Below, one piece after another: positions 1 through 9,509 of a stretch of DNA of 64,000 bases. The position numbers were made by a program, and so were the translations under genes. Source of the DNA: DASSUW01 sp963792385 (GTDB taxonomy: Bacteria; Actinomycetota; Thermoleophilia; Solirubrobacterales; Solirubrobacteraceae); assembly GCA_963792385.1 (NCBI GenBank), contig CAWBVZ010000006.1, positions 1 to 64,000 of the forward strand, given 5' to 3'. The notes under the pieces are model-generated. The model saw nothing but the letters and a program-made list of their open reading frames with translations. It was not told the origin of the DNA and searched no databases. How positions within the stretch are numbered: the stretch's first letter is position 1; every line of letters begins with the position of its first letter.

Positions 1-2372
<2,372 letters not shown>

Positions 2373-2398
2373 CGGGGCCGAACAAGTTCCCGCGACCC

Positions 2399-2421
2399 GG
2401 ACGAGGTCGCTCACCTCGTCC
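2399..2421. repeat. Inverted repeat at the coxL/coxD junction
   Basis: Nine-base arms (GGACGAGGT and its complement) enclose a five-base loop just after the coxL stop codon and inside the upstream, frame-disturbed part of coxD. There is no T-run, so a simple terminator is unlikely. It could be an mRNA hairpin adjusting the coxL:coxD ratio or a chance product of biased codons. Confidence 0.45.
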
Positions 2422-2492
2422 CCGACATAGAGACGCTGGCCCAGCGTCTTGCGAGCGTCGACTACCTCGTCGACGAGGGCCTCGCGACGTCG

Positions 2493-3290
2493 ATGTACCT
2501 CAGCGTGCGGCTGCCGCAGCCGCTGTTGCTCGAGGGCGCGGCGGGCGTCGGCAAGACCGAGGCCGCGAAGGCGCTGGCGGCCGTGCTCGACACGCCGCTG
2601 GTCCGCCTCCAGTGCTACGAGGGCATCGACGCCGCCGAGGCGCTGTACGAGTGGAACTATCCGCGCCAGCTGCTCAGCATCCGGCTCGCCGACGCCGGCG
2701 GCTCGACGCTCCGCGAGGAGGATCTGTTCGGGCCGGACTATCTGATCCGGCGGCCGCTGCTGCGCGCGCTCGAGCACCCGGGCCCGCGGCCTGCGGTGCT
2801 CTTGATCGACGAGATCGACCGCGCCGACGACGACTTCGAGGCGTTCCTGCTCGAGCTGCTCGCGGACGCGAGCGTGACGATCCCGGAGATCGGCACGATC
2901 ACCGCCACGCACCCGCCGATCATCGTGCTGACCTCGAACCGGACGCGCGATCTTCACGACGCCGTCAAGCGCCGCTGCCTCTACCACTGGATCGACTACC
3001 CCAAGCCGGAACGCGAGGTGGAGATCGTGCGCCGGCGCGTCAAGGGCGCCTCGCAGACGCTCGCCGTGCAGGTCGCGAACGCGGTCTCGCGGATGCGCGA
3101 CAGCGACGTCCAGAAGCCGCCGGGGGTCGCCGAGGCGATCGACTGGCTCGCCGCGCTGAGCCTGCTCGGCATCGAGCGCCTGGATGCCGCGGCGGTCGAT
3201 CGCACGCTCGGTTCGGTGCTCAAGTACGGCGAGGACCAGGAGGTGATCCGCGCGGCCGGCCTCGAACAGCTCGTGCGCAGCGGTGACTGA
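2493..3290 (+). CDS. coxD: CoxD, MoxR-type AAA+ ATPase for CODH maturation (5' end frame-disturbed)
   Basis: AAA+ ATPase of the MoxR branch; in carboxidotrophs CoxD is required to mature the Mo-Cu centre of CO dehydrogenase. Walker A GAAGVGKT lies at residues 14-21 counted from this ATG, Walker B LLIDEID near residue 105 and a sensor motif TSNRT after it. Only 13 residues precede Walker A, which is too few for the family. In-frame sequence continues upstream to 2394 and looks like the family N-terminus (DYLVDEGLA before the ATG), but it has no ATG, GTG or TTG. A GTG at 2369 overlapping the coxL stop (GTGA) would give a natural start if one base near 2393 were removed. The true gene is therefore probably 2369-3290 with a one-base insertion. 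It overlaps coxE by 8 bases. Confidence 0.9.
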   Translation: MYLSVRLPQPLLLEGAAGVGKTEAAKALAAVLDTPLVRLQCYEGIDAAEALYEWNYPRQLLSIRLADAGGSTLREEDLFGPDYLIRRPLLRALEHPGPRPAVLLIDEIDRADDDFEAFLLELLADASVTIPEIGTITATHPPIIVLTSNRTRDLHDAVKRRCLYHWIDYPKPEREVEIVRRRVKGASQTLAVQVANAVSRMRDSDVQKPPGVAEAIDWLAALSLLGIERLDAAAVDRTLGSVLKYGEDQEVIRAAGLEQLVRSGD

Positions 3291-4626
3291 CTTCGGCGTC
3301 GAGACGATCGTGCTCGACCTGCCACCGCTGGCGGGGGCGCTGAGCCAGCGCCTGCACGAAGCCGGCCTGCCGATGACGCCCGCGCGGGCAACCGAGTTCA
3401 CCCGTGCGCTCCAGCTCGTGCGTCCGGTGTCGCGCCGGCGCTTGTACTGGACCGCCCGCGCCGTGCTCGTCTCCGATCCGGCCCATGTGAAGGCGTTCGA
3501 CGCGGTCTTCTTCGCGGTGTTCGGCAGTCGCGACCGCGACGAGACGTTCGCGTCCGAGGACGACGACACCGCCGCTGCGCCGCCGGACGACCGGCCGGCG
3601 GCCGATCACAAGACCGCGTCCGGCGACACGGCGGGCGGCGTCTCATGGGCGCCGCCCGGCACGGGCGACGGCGACGAGGAGCGCGCCGAGGTCGAGGTGC
3701 CGCTGGCGATGGCGAGCGACGAGGAGCGGCTCGCCGGCAAGCGCTTCGACGCGCTCGACGCACGCGAGCTCGCGCAGCTCTACCAACTGATGTCGCGCCT
3801 GCACCTGGCGACGCCGCTGCGGCGCACCCGCCGCTACGAGAAGGGGCGCCACGGGCAGCACATCGACATGCGCCGGACCCTGCGCACGAGCCTGCGCACC
3901 GGCGGCGATCCGATCCGGCTCGCGCGCCGGCACCGGCGCATCGCCCGCCGCAGGCTCGTGTTGCTGTGCGACATCTCGGGCTCGATGGAGCCGTACGCCC
4001 GCGCGTACCTGCAGTTCCTCACCTGCGCCGCCGGCAGTGATCCGAAGGCCGAGGCGTTCGTGTTCGCCACCCGGCTCACGCGCCTCACCCGCGCGCTCGC
4101 CTCCCGCAACCCGGAGCGCGCGATCCAGCGCGCCGCCGCCGCCGCGCCGGACTGGTCGAGCGGGACGCGGATCGGCGATGCGCTGAAGGCGTTCAACGAC
4201 CGCCACGGGCGTCGCGGCATGGCTCGCGGCGCCGTGATCGTGATCCTCTCGGACGGCTGGGAGCGCGGCGACCCGATGCTCGTGGGCCGCGAGATGGAGC
4301 GCCTGGCTCGCCTCGCCCACCGGATCGTGTGGGTGAATCCGCGCGTCGGCGCGCACTCGTTCTCGGTGCAGGCCGGCGGGATGGTGGCCGCGCTGCCGCA
4401 CTGCGACGCGCTCGTGAGCGGCCACAACTTCCAGGCACTTGGCGAGGTCGTCGCCGCGATCGGCGGCGCGCCCGCGAGCGAGCGGCCCGCGCCGGAGCCG
4501 CGCGCCGAGCGGGAGCCGGAGCCGTGGGCCAGCGCGACGCCGGTCGCGGGCAGCTCCGTCGCGATGCCCAGCGGGCACGGGCCGAGCCGCGGCAACACGA
4601 CTCCAGGATGGGTGACCGATGAGTGA
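3283..4626 (+). CDS. coxE: CoxE, VWA-domain CODH maturation protein
   Basis: CoxE partners CoxD, as VWA/MoxR pairs do, in inserting copper and sulfur into the CODH active site. The 447-residue protein has a conserved N-terminal region, an acidic linker (about residues 85-150), and a C-terminal von Willebrand A domain whose metal-binding DISGS motif is at about residues 230-234, followed by LSDGWERGD near residue 323. The tail after residue 400 is rich in Pro, Glu and Arg. The GTG start sits in GTGACTGA, overlapping the coxD stop by 8 bases. The gene's own end overlaps the next start by 8 bases (ATGAGTGA), so the three genes look translationally coupled. Confidence 0.95.
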   Translation: MTDFGVETIVLDLPPLAGALSQRLHEAGLPMTPARATEFTRALQLVRPVSRRRLYWTARAVLVSDPAHVKAFDAVFFAVFGSRDRDETFASEDDDTAAAPPDDRPAADHKTASGDTAGGVSWAPPGTGDGDEERAEVEVPLAMASDEERLAGKRFDALDARELAQLYQLMSRLHLATPLRRTRRYEKGRHGQHIDMRRTLRTSLRTGGDPIRLARRHRRIARRRLVLLCDISGSMEPYARAYLQFLTCAAGSDPKAEAFVFATRLTRLTRALASRNPERAIQRAAAAAPDWSSGTRIGDALKAFNDRHGRRGMARGAVIVILSDGWERGDPMLVGREMERLARLAHRIVWVNPRVGAHSFSVQAGGMVAALPHCDALVSGHNFQALGEVVAAIGGAPASERPAPEPRAEREPEPWASATPVAGSSVAMPSGHGPSRGNTTPGWVTDE

Positions 4627-4789
4627 CGACGCGGCCAAGATCTGCATCTATCCGGGCTGCGAGCGGCCGGCCGTGCCACCGCACCCGCTCGGCGGCCCGC
4701 AACCGGCCTTCTGCGACCTCGAAGAGCACAACGCGCTGACCGCCCACCAGGAGCGCCAGCGCCTCGAAAGGAGCTCCACCAATGGCTGA
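4619..4789 (+). CDS. 56-residue Cys/His mini-protein in the cox operon
   Basis: A short gene, unrecognised by name. It starts in the ATGAGTGA overlap with coxE and ends in an ATGGCTGA overlap with the next gene, both 8 bases; this coupling is the main reason to believe it is real. The product begins MSDDAAKICIYPGCERPA and has a CxxxC pair (Cys 9 and Cys 14 region), then PAFCDLEEH about 20 residues later, a plausible CCCH zinc site, and ends in a charged helix (HQERQRLERS). Its position between coxE and a CoxL-like fragment suggests a cox accessory role, perhaps a small metal-binding adaptor; this is inference only. Confidence 0.72.
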   Translation: MSDDAAKICIYPGCERPAVPPHPLGGPQPAFCDLEEHNALTAHQERQRLERSSTNG

Positions 4790-5243
4790 CGAGGCGTACC
4801 GAGCCGTCTTCCTGCGCGTGCACCCGACCGGCAAGATGGTGCTCAGCCTGACGACCGACTCCGACGGGCGCGAGAGCGAGTACGCGCACCTCGTCGCCGC
4901 CGAGCTCGGCGTTCCCGCGCTCGACGTCAAGGTCGTAGCGGCGGACACCGACCGCTTCGGCACCGGTCACGGGTACAACACGAGCCCGTCCGACGGGGCG
5001 CCGGCGGCGATCGCCAGCGCCACCGCCAAGATCCGCGACAAGGGGCAGTTGCTGGCCGGGATGGCGCTGGACGCCGACCCGGCGACGCTGAAGTGGTTCA
5101 ACGGGGCGTGGGTGAAGGGCGAGGGAGGCGATCCCACCGACGCCAAGACGGTCGAGGACGTCGCCCTGTACGCGCACGGGACCGGCGCGCTGCCACCCGG
5201 GGTCGAGGGCGGCCTAGACGCCCAGGCCGTCTACCGCGACTGA
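4782..5243 (+). CDS. Stand-alone protein homologous to an internal segment of CoxL
   Basis: A 153-residue protein that aligns by eye with one internal stretch of the CoxL encoded at the start of the window, from RVHPSGK (about base 1465) to EGGLDAQVIY (about base 1890). Matching landmarks include RVHPTGK, AAELGVPALDV, DTDRFGTGHGYNTSPSDG, KIRDKGQLLAG and PGVEGGLDAQAVY. The cofactor-loop motif QGQGHET of CoxL is replaced by DSDGRESEY, and the catalytic GVGES region is absent, so it cannot be an enzyme alone. It begins within an 8-base overlap with the mini-protein gene, has a good ribosome site (aaaggag at about 4766-4772), and shows no frame damage. It may be a scaffold or decoy for CODH assembly, or a decaying duplicate. 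Confidence 0.85.
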   Translation: MADEAYRAVFLRVHPTGKMVLSLTTDSDGRESEYAHLVAAELGVPALDVKVVAADTDRFGTGHGYNTSPSDGAPAAIASATAKIRDKGQLLAGMALDADPATLKWFNGAWVKGEGGDPTDAKTVEDVALYAHGTGALPPGVEGGLDAQAVYRD

Positions 5244-5768
5244 GACCTCGACCTCGTCGACGACCTTCAGCGCTCCGAACAGACCGGAGTACGGCTTCAT
5301 GCCCCAATCGGTCTGCTTGACGACGGTGGCGGCGGTGAGCGTGCCGTCGCCGGGGGCGGCGACGTCGAAGGCGAGCGGGCGGGTCTTCCCGAACAGCGTC
5401 AGCTCGCCCTGCACGCTGAGCCCGCCGTCGGCTGCTGCCTCCGCCGCGGTCGAGCGGAACGAGATCGCCTTCTGCTTCAGCACCTCGTCGTCGATCGTCT
5501 GCTCGATGTTCGCCTTGTCGTCGTCGCCGAGCGCCTGCATGCCGCCCGTGCCCTCGCGCACGCGCAGCGACCTGGGGTCCGCGGTCAGCTCGATGTTCGT
5601 CTCGTCGCCGACGGTCAGCGTGGCCTCCCAGGTGGTGACGTGGATCAGGAGGTTGTGCCCGGCCTTGGCCGCGGCGCCGGTGCGCTTGGTCCGCACCACG
5701 AGCGTGCCGTTGTCCGGGCCGAGCTTGTACGTCCCTGTCTTCAGCGGCACCCGCGGCAGCCTATCCAT
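5214..5768 (-). CDS. YceI-like family protein
   Basis: A 184-residue protein with the YceI lipocalin-like pattern: an opening strand GTYKLGPDNG, a central HVTTWEATL, and the closing FGALKVVDEVEVSV. YceI-type proteins bind polyisoprenoid or other amphipathic molecules in a beta barrel. No signal peptide is visible, so it is probably cytoplasmic. The start ATG at 5768 was chosen because homology begins at once (MDRLPRVPLKTGTY); longer upstream readings run through coxG antisense. It converges on the CoxL-like fragment, overlapping it by 30 bases, and diverges from coxG with only 30 bases between starts. The insertion inside a cox cluster hints at a link to lipid-soluble carriers, unproven. Confidence 0.85.
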   Translation of the reverse strand: MDRLPRVPLKTGTYKLGPDNGTLVVRTKRTGAAAKAGHNLLIHVTTWEATLTVGDETNIELTADPRSLRVREGTGGMQALGDDDKANIEQTIDDEVLKQKAISFRSTAAEAAADGGLSVQGELTLFGKTRPLAFDVAAPGDGTLTAATVVKQTDWGMKPYSGLFGALKVVDEVEVSVAVDGLGV

Positions 5769-5798
5769 ACACTCGCGATCCGACCAAAGGAGCAGCCC

Positions 5799-6230
5799 AT
5801 GGCAGTACAGCTCGAGCACCAGTTCTCGACGGAGAAACCGATCGACGACAGCTTCGCCGCCGTCACCGACCTCGAGCGCGTGGTGCCGTGCGTCGAGGGA
5901 GGGTCGGTGCTCGAGACGACCGGGCCCGATGCCGTCAAGGCCCAGATCCTCGTACGCATGGGCGCGATGTCGATGACGTTCACGGGCACCGTCGAGATCG
6001 TCGAGAAGGACCCGGCGGCCCATACGGCGGTGCTGAGCGTCAAGTCCAAGGAGGCCGGCGGGCAGGGCCATGCGAACGCGACGGTCGCGTTCGCGCTCGC
6101 CGACGGCGGCGGCACGATCAACACCAACGCGCAGATCACCGGCAAGGCCGCGTCGATGGGCGAGGGCGTCGTCGCCGGCGTGCTCGACGCGCTGATCAAG
6201 GACTTCACCGGGAAGCTCGGAAAGCTCTGA
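5799..6230 (+). CDS. coxG: CoxG, CODH accessory protein of the SRPBCC fold
   Basis: A 143-residue START/SRPBCC-fold protein of the CO dehydrogenase subunit G family; CoxG associates CODH with the membrane, and recent mycobacterial work links it to quinone delivery. The N-terminal strand (LEHQFSTEKPIDDSFAAV), the VVPCVEG segment after the first helix and the GKAASMGEGVV helix start are typical. Many CoxG proteins end in a long linker and membrane helix; this one ends at KDFTGKLGKL and has neither, so it is the short form. The ribosome site is AAAGGAG at 5785-5791. The next gene starts 4 bases after the stop, so they are cotranscribed. Confidence 0.93.
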   Translation: MAVQLEHQFSTEKPIDDSFAAVTDLERVVPCVEGGSVLETTGPDAVKAQILVRMGAMSMTFTGTVEIVEKDPAAHTAVLSVKSKEAGGQGHANATVAFALADGGGTINTNAQITGKAASMGEGVVAGVLDALIKDFTGKLGKL

Positions 6231-6234
6231 CGCG

Positions 6235-6495
6235 ATGGCGCGCGTCACGATGCGCGAGGTCCGGCCCGGCGAGGTCCCGCCCGACGGCGCGACCGCGGTC
6301 CAGGAGTCCGTCGACCGGCCGGCGTTCCGCGGCAACGGGCCGGACGACTACGTCTGCGTCTCGTGCGGCAACGTCCTCGCCGAGTCGATGCACGACATCC
6401 AGATGACGTTCCGGGTGCGCGTCAAATGCGCGCGCTGCAAGACGGTCAACGTCTCGGCGACCGACGTCAAGGACCCGTCGCTCAGGAAGCGCTGA
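6235..6495 (+). CDS. 86-residue zinc-ribbon protein downstream of coxG
   Basis: Small unrecognised protein with two Cys pairs, CVSC (about residues 41-44) and CARC (about 65-68), forming a clear zinc ribbon or rubredoxin-like knuckle of the kind also seen in Com-type and transcription-factor ribbons. The first 38 residues look disordered, and the tail is basic (DPSLRKR). It starts 4 bases after coxG, so it belongs to that transcript. It converges with the next gene, overlapping by 14 bases. A role in CODH assembly or iron/copper handling is possible only by context. Confidence 0.8.
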   Translation: MARVTMREVRPGEVPPDGATAVQESVDRPAFRGNGPDDYVCVSCGNVLAESMHDIQMTFRVRVKCARCKTVNVSATDVKDPSLRKR

Positions 6496-7102
6496 GCGCG
6501 AGCAGCTCAGCACGGTGGCGGCGGTAGGCGGCGGCACCGTCGCCGTCGACGGCCGCGATCCGGACGAGCGGCGGATGGCCCATCGCCGGCGTCGCGAGGT
6601 CGCGCAGCGCGTCGTGGTACGCCCGCTCCCGCGGCATCCCGCCGAGCCCGAACCCCTTCGCGGCGAGGCCGCGATCGAGGCCGTCGGTCCGCGCGCACCA
6701 GACGCGGCACAGCTCCTTGTGTTCGCCGAGGTCGAACCCGACGGTCGCGTCGGCGCGGTACAGCTCGAGCGCCGTGAGCCGGAACGAGGTGAAGTGCGGC
6801 GAGCCGTCGACCTCGATCACCGTTCCGGTCTCCGCGTGCACGAGGTCGACCGGCAGGAACAGGTTCTCGCGTGACGCGTGCAGGACCGACACGTCGCCCT
6901 TGAGGCGTGCGTAGATCGCGGCGAGCTGCTCGAGCGCCGCCTTCACCGGCTCCACGATCGCCGGGTCGCGGCGCGCCTTGGCGACGCGCTCGAGCCCGAC
7001 GTGGCCCTGCTCGCACAGCCAGTCGAACGACTGCCTGGAGAGCACGATGCCGTCCTCGGCCGCCGCCTCGGCGAATGCCGAGTGAACATCTCCAGGCCCC
7101 AC
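6482..7102 (-). CDS. Conserved protein with possible PD-(D/E)XK-like motif
   Basis: A 206-residue protein I do not recognise with certainty. The centre reads GTVIEVDGSPHFTSFRL, which resembles the E-x-DG-x-x-H core of RAP/DUF559/Vsr-like nuclease folds. An N-terminal helical region (EQGHVGLERVAKARRD) and a C-terminal YRRHRAELL helix flank it. The start GTG 7102 was chosen because a TAGCAT hexamer (7115-7110, minus strand) sits 7 bases before it, the leaderless spacing seen throughout this window. An ATG at 7135 in the same frame has a GAGAGG ribosome site but would overlap the divergent methyltransferase start. Function unknown. Confidence 0.72.
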   Translation of the reverse strand: MGPGDVHSAFAEAAAEDGIVLSRQSFDWLCEQGHVGLERVAKARRDPAIVEPVKAALEQLAAIYARLKGDVSVLHASRENLFLPVDLVHAETGTVIEVDGSPHFTSFRLTALELYRADATVGFDLGEHKELCRVWCARTDGLDRGLAAKGFGLGGMPRERAYHDALRDLATPAMGHPPLVRIAAVDGDGAAAYRRHRAELLALSAS

Positions 7103-7133
7103 TGGACGGATGCTAGCCTCGCCGCCGCCCGCC

Positions 7134-7886
7134 ATGTCCGACCTCTCGCCCGACGAGCTGCGTGCCGCCGTCGCCCGCCTCGGGTGGTTCCACTCGATCG
7201 ACCTCGGGCACGGGATCGTCACGCCGGGGCGCGACGAGTCGAGCCGCAAGCTCGGCTGGATCGGCCTGCCTGACGACCTGCGCGGCCGCACGGTGCTCGA
7301 CGTCGGCGCCTGGGACGGGTTCTTCTCGTTCGAGGCCGAGCGGCGCGGCGCCGAGCGCGTGCTGGCCGTCGACGGACCGGCATGGAGCGAGCCCGCCTGG
7401 GGGCCGGACGGCTACGGGACCAAGGCGCCGTTCGAGCTCGCGCGCCGCGCACTCGGCTCGCGCGTCGAGGACCGCGACATCGAGCTCGACGCACTCGGGC
7501 CGGAGACGGTCGGGCGGTTCGACGTCGTGCTGTTCCTCGGCGTGCTCTACCACCTCAAACACCCGTGGCCCGTGCTCGAGCGGGTGGCGAGCGTGTGCGA
7601 CGGGCTGCTGATCGTCGAGACGCACGCCGACCTGCTCGAGCTCCGGCGCCCCGCGATGGCCCTCTACCCGGGCGCCGAGCTCGGGGGCGACGCGTCGAAT
7701 TGGTGGGGCCCGAACGTCGCGGCGCTGACCGCGATGCTGCGCGAGGAAGGGTTCGCTCGCGTCGAGGTCGTCCATCGCGAGGCGCGCGCGTATCGGTTCG
7801 GGCGCGCTGCCTACCGGCGGCTGCGCGGACCGCGGTTCCGGGCGCAGCAGGGCCGCGTGACGGTGCACGCACACCGCGCCGCCTGA
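7134..7886 (+). CDS. Class I SAM-dependent methyltransferase (CmoB/DUF1698-like)
   Basis: A 250-residue methyltransferase. The SAM-binding motif I is VLDVGAWDGFFSFEA (about residues 55-69), followed by the acidic VLAVDG loop and a motif IV-like FDVVLFLGVLYHLKHP. The order and the YHLKHP segment recall the CmoB-type group that modifies tRNA wobble uridine or related substrates, but the substrate cannot be read from sequence. ATG 7134 is preferred over the in-frame ATG 7110 because a TAGCCT -10 element lies at 7114-7119, between the two. Its promoter overlaps that of the divergent gene by two bases. Confidence 0.88.
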   Translation: MSDLSPDELRAAVARLGWFHSIDLGHGIVTPGRDESSRKLGWIGLPDDLRGRTVLDVGAWDGFFSFEAERRGAERVLAVDGPAWSEPAWGPDGYGTKAPFELARRALGSRVEDRDIELDALGPETVGRFDVVLFLGVLYHLKHPWPVLERVASVCDGLLIVETHADLLELRRPAMALYPGAELGGDASNWWGPNVAALTAMLREEGFARVEVVHREARAYRFGRAAYRRLRGPRFRAQQGRVTVHAHRAA

Positions 7887-7931
7887 CGACGGTCGAGGGC
7901 GCCCCGGTGAACCCTCGATCTCGCGGGCGCG

Positions 7932-9500
7932 GTGTCGAATACGTGCGTGACCTTCGACCTCGTCGTAGACGGCGCCACCCGCGTGCCGCTGCTGGCCGAC
8001 GTGACGCTCGGTCGCGCGCCGGGCTCGACCGTCGTGCTGGGCGACCCGACCGTGTCACGCCTGCACGCGCGCATCCGGGCCGCGAACGGCTCGGGACCGG
8101 TGCTCGAGGACGCGGGCTCGTCGCACGGGACGTTCGTGGACGGCGAGCGCGTGCGCGGGCCTGTCCTGCTGCACGACGGAGCGAGGATCCGGCTCGGCGA
8201 TGCCGAGCTGGTGGTCGAGCGGCGCCGCGACGCCGCTGAGGCAGGCCGCACGATCGTCGTGCCGGCGACGGCGACGCTGCCCGCCGCGATCCCGGCGCAA
8301 CCGCGCGTGCGGTCGGGCTACGCGCTCAAGCGCCTCGAGGCGGCGGAGGGCGACCGGCGCTGGGTGCTCCGTGACCTCGAGGCCGACACGTTCCTGCGGC
8401 TCAGCGACGACGACGCGCGGCTGTTCGAGCTGATCGATGGCTCGCGCTCGCTGACCGAGCTGATCGGCGCGGCCGAGCAGCAGTTCGGCGCGAGCGGCCC
8501 GGCGCGGCTCGCGCGGCTGCTCGCGGACCTCGGCGAGCGCGGCTTCCTGGCGGGCGTGGAAAGCGCGGCGGCCGGGACGGTCGCGGCGCCGCCGTCGCGG
8601 TCACAGCGGCTGCTCCGTCCGCGCGTGAAGACGTTCGCCGGCGTCGGCGCCTGGTTCGATGCGCTGTACCGTCACGGCGGCCGGCTGCTGTTCACGCGGC
8701 CGGTGCTGATCGCGCTCGGCGTGCTGGCGGCGGTGGGCGTCGGCGTGTTCGCGTACCTGGTGGCCGGACGCTACGGGACGCCGTTCGTCGTCGCGTCCAA
8801 GATCGGGCTCGGCGGGCTCGTGTTCCTGGTCGGGCGGTTCGCGGTGGTCGCGATGCACGAGCTGGCCCACGGGTTGACGATGGCCTCGTACGGGCGCCGG
8901 ATCGAGAGCGCCGGCCTGAAGCTGATCCTGGTGTTCCCGTACGCGTTCGTCGACACGTCGGAGGCGTGGTTCGAGCCGCGAAAGCGGCGGATCGCGATCA
9001 GCGCCGCGGGGCCGGCCTCGGACTTCACGCTCGGGGCAGTGTTCTCGCTCTGCTGCCTGCTGCTGGCGCCGGGAACGGTGCGGGACATCTGCTTCCAGCT
9101 CGCGTTCGCGGCCTACATCGGGGCGTGCTTCAACCTCAACCCGTTCCTCGACCGCGACGGCTACCACATCCTCGTGGACGTCCTGCGCGAGCCGGGGCTG
9201 CGGCGACGGGCGCGCGAGCAGTTCGCGCGGCGGCTGGCCGGCCGCCCGGACGACGGCGACTCGCCGGTGCTCGCGCGCTACTCGCTGTTCGGCCTCGTGT
9301 GGTCGTGCGTGGCGGCGCTGTTCGTGGTCGGGATGACGCTGCGCTACCGGGCCACGCTCGAGGCGGTCGCACCCACCGGCTGGATCGTCTGGGCGTTGAT
9401 GGCGGCGGTGTGGATCGCGGTGTTCCTGCCGGTGCTCTTCGGGGTCGGCCGGCCGCTCGCCCAGCGCGTGCGTGCCTCGCGACGGGGCGGCGACGCGTAA
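7932..9500 (+). CDS. FHA - PqqD-like - M50 metallopeptidase membrane fusion
   Basis: A 522-residue multidomain protein. Residues 1-95 form an FHA domain (TLGRAPGS, SRLHARI, SSHGTFVDG), which reads phosphothreonine. Residues about 118-205 look like a PqqD/RRE-type winged helix (RWVLRDLEADTFLRLSDDDA). The rest is a membrane site-2-protease-like M50 domain with HELAH at residues 309-313 and NPFLDRDGY near residue 403 completing the metal site, plus five or six hydrophobic segments. A GTG at 7947 could be the start instead. The next gene, an ArsA-like ATPase, begins 9 bases after the stop, and its -10 hexamer includes this stop codon. Inferred role: phosphorylation-gated intramembrane proteolysis or peptide maturation. 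Confidence 0.88.
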   Translation: MSNTCVTFDLVVDGATRVPLLADVTLGRAPGSTVVLGDPTVSRLHARIRAANGSGPVLEDAGSSHGTFVDGERVRGPVLLHDGARIRLGDAELVVERRRDAAEAGRTIVVPATATLPAAIPAQPRVRSGYALKRLEAAEGDRRWVLRDLEADTFLRLSDDDARLFELIDGSRSLTELIGAAEQQFGASGPARLARLLADLGERGFLAGVESAAAGTVAAPPSRSQRLLRPRVKTFAGVGAWFDALYRHGGRLLFTRPVLIALGVLAAVGVGVFAYLVAGRYGTPFVVASKIGLGGLVFLVGRFAVVAMHELAHGLTMASYGRRIESAGLKLILVFPYAFVDTSEAWFEPRKRRIAISAAGPASDFTLGAVFSLCCLLLAPGTVRDICFQLAFAAYIGACFNLNPFLDRDGYHILVDVLREPGLRRRAREQFARRLAGRPDDGDSPVLARYSLFGLVWSCVAALFVVGMTLRYRATLEAVAPTGWIVWALMAAVWIAVFLPVLFGVGRPLAQRVRASRRGGDA

Positions 9501-9509
9501 GATCGCAAC

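Noticed and set aside
7103..7291. Longer starts (7135, 7291) for the gene ending at 6482
   Set aside because: They run into the divergent methyltransferase; GTG 7102 has TAGCAT 7 bases upstream. ATG 7135 with GAGAGG stays possible.
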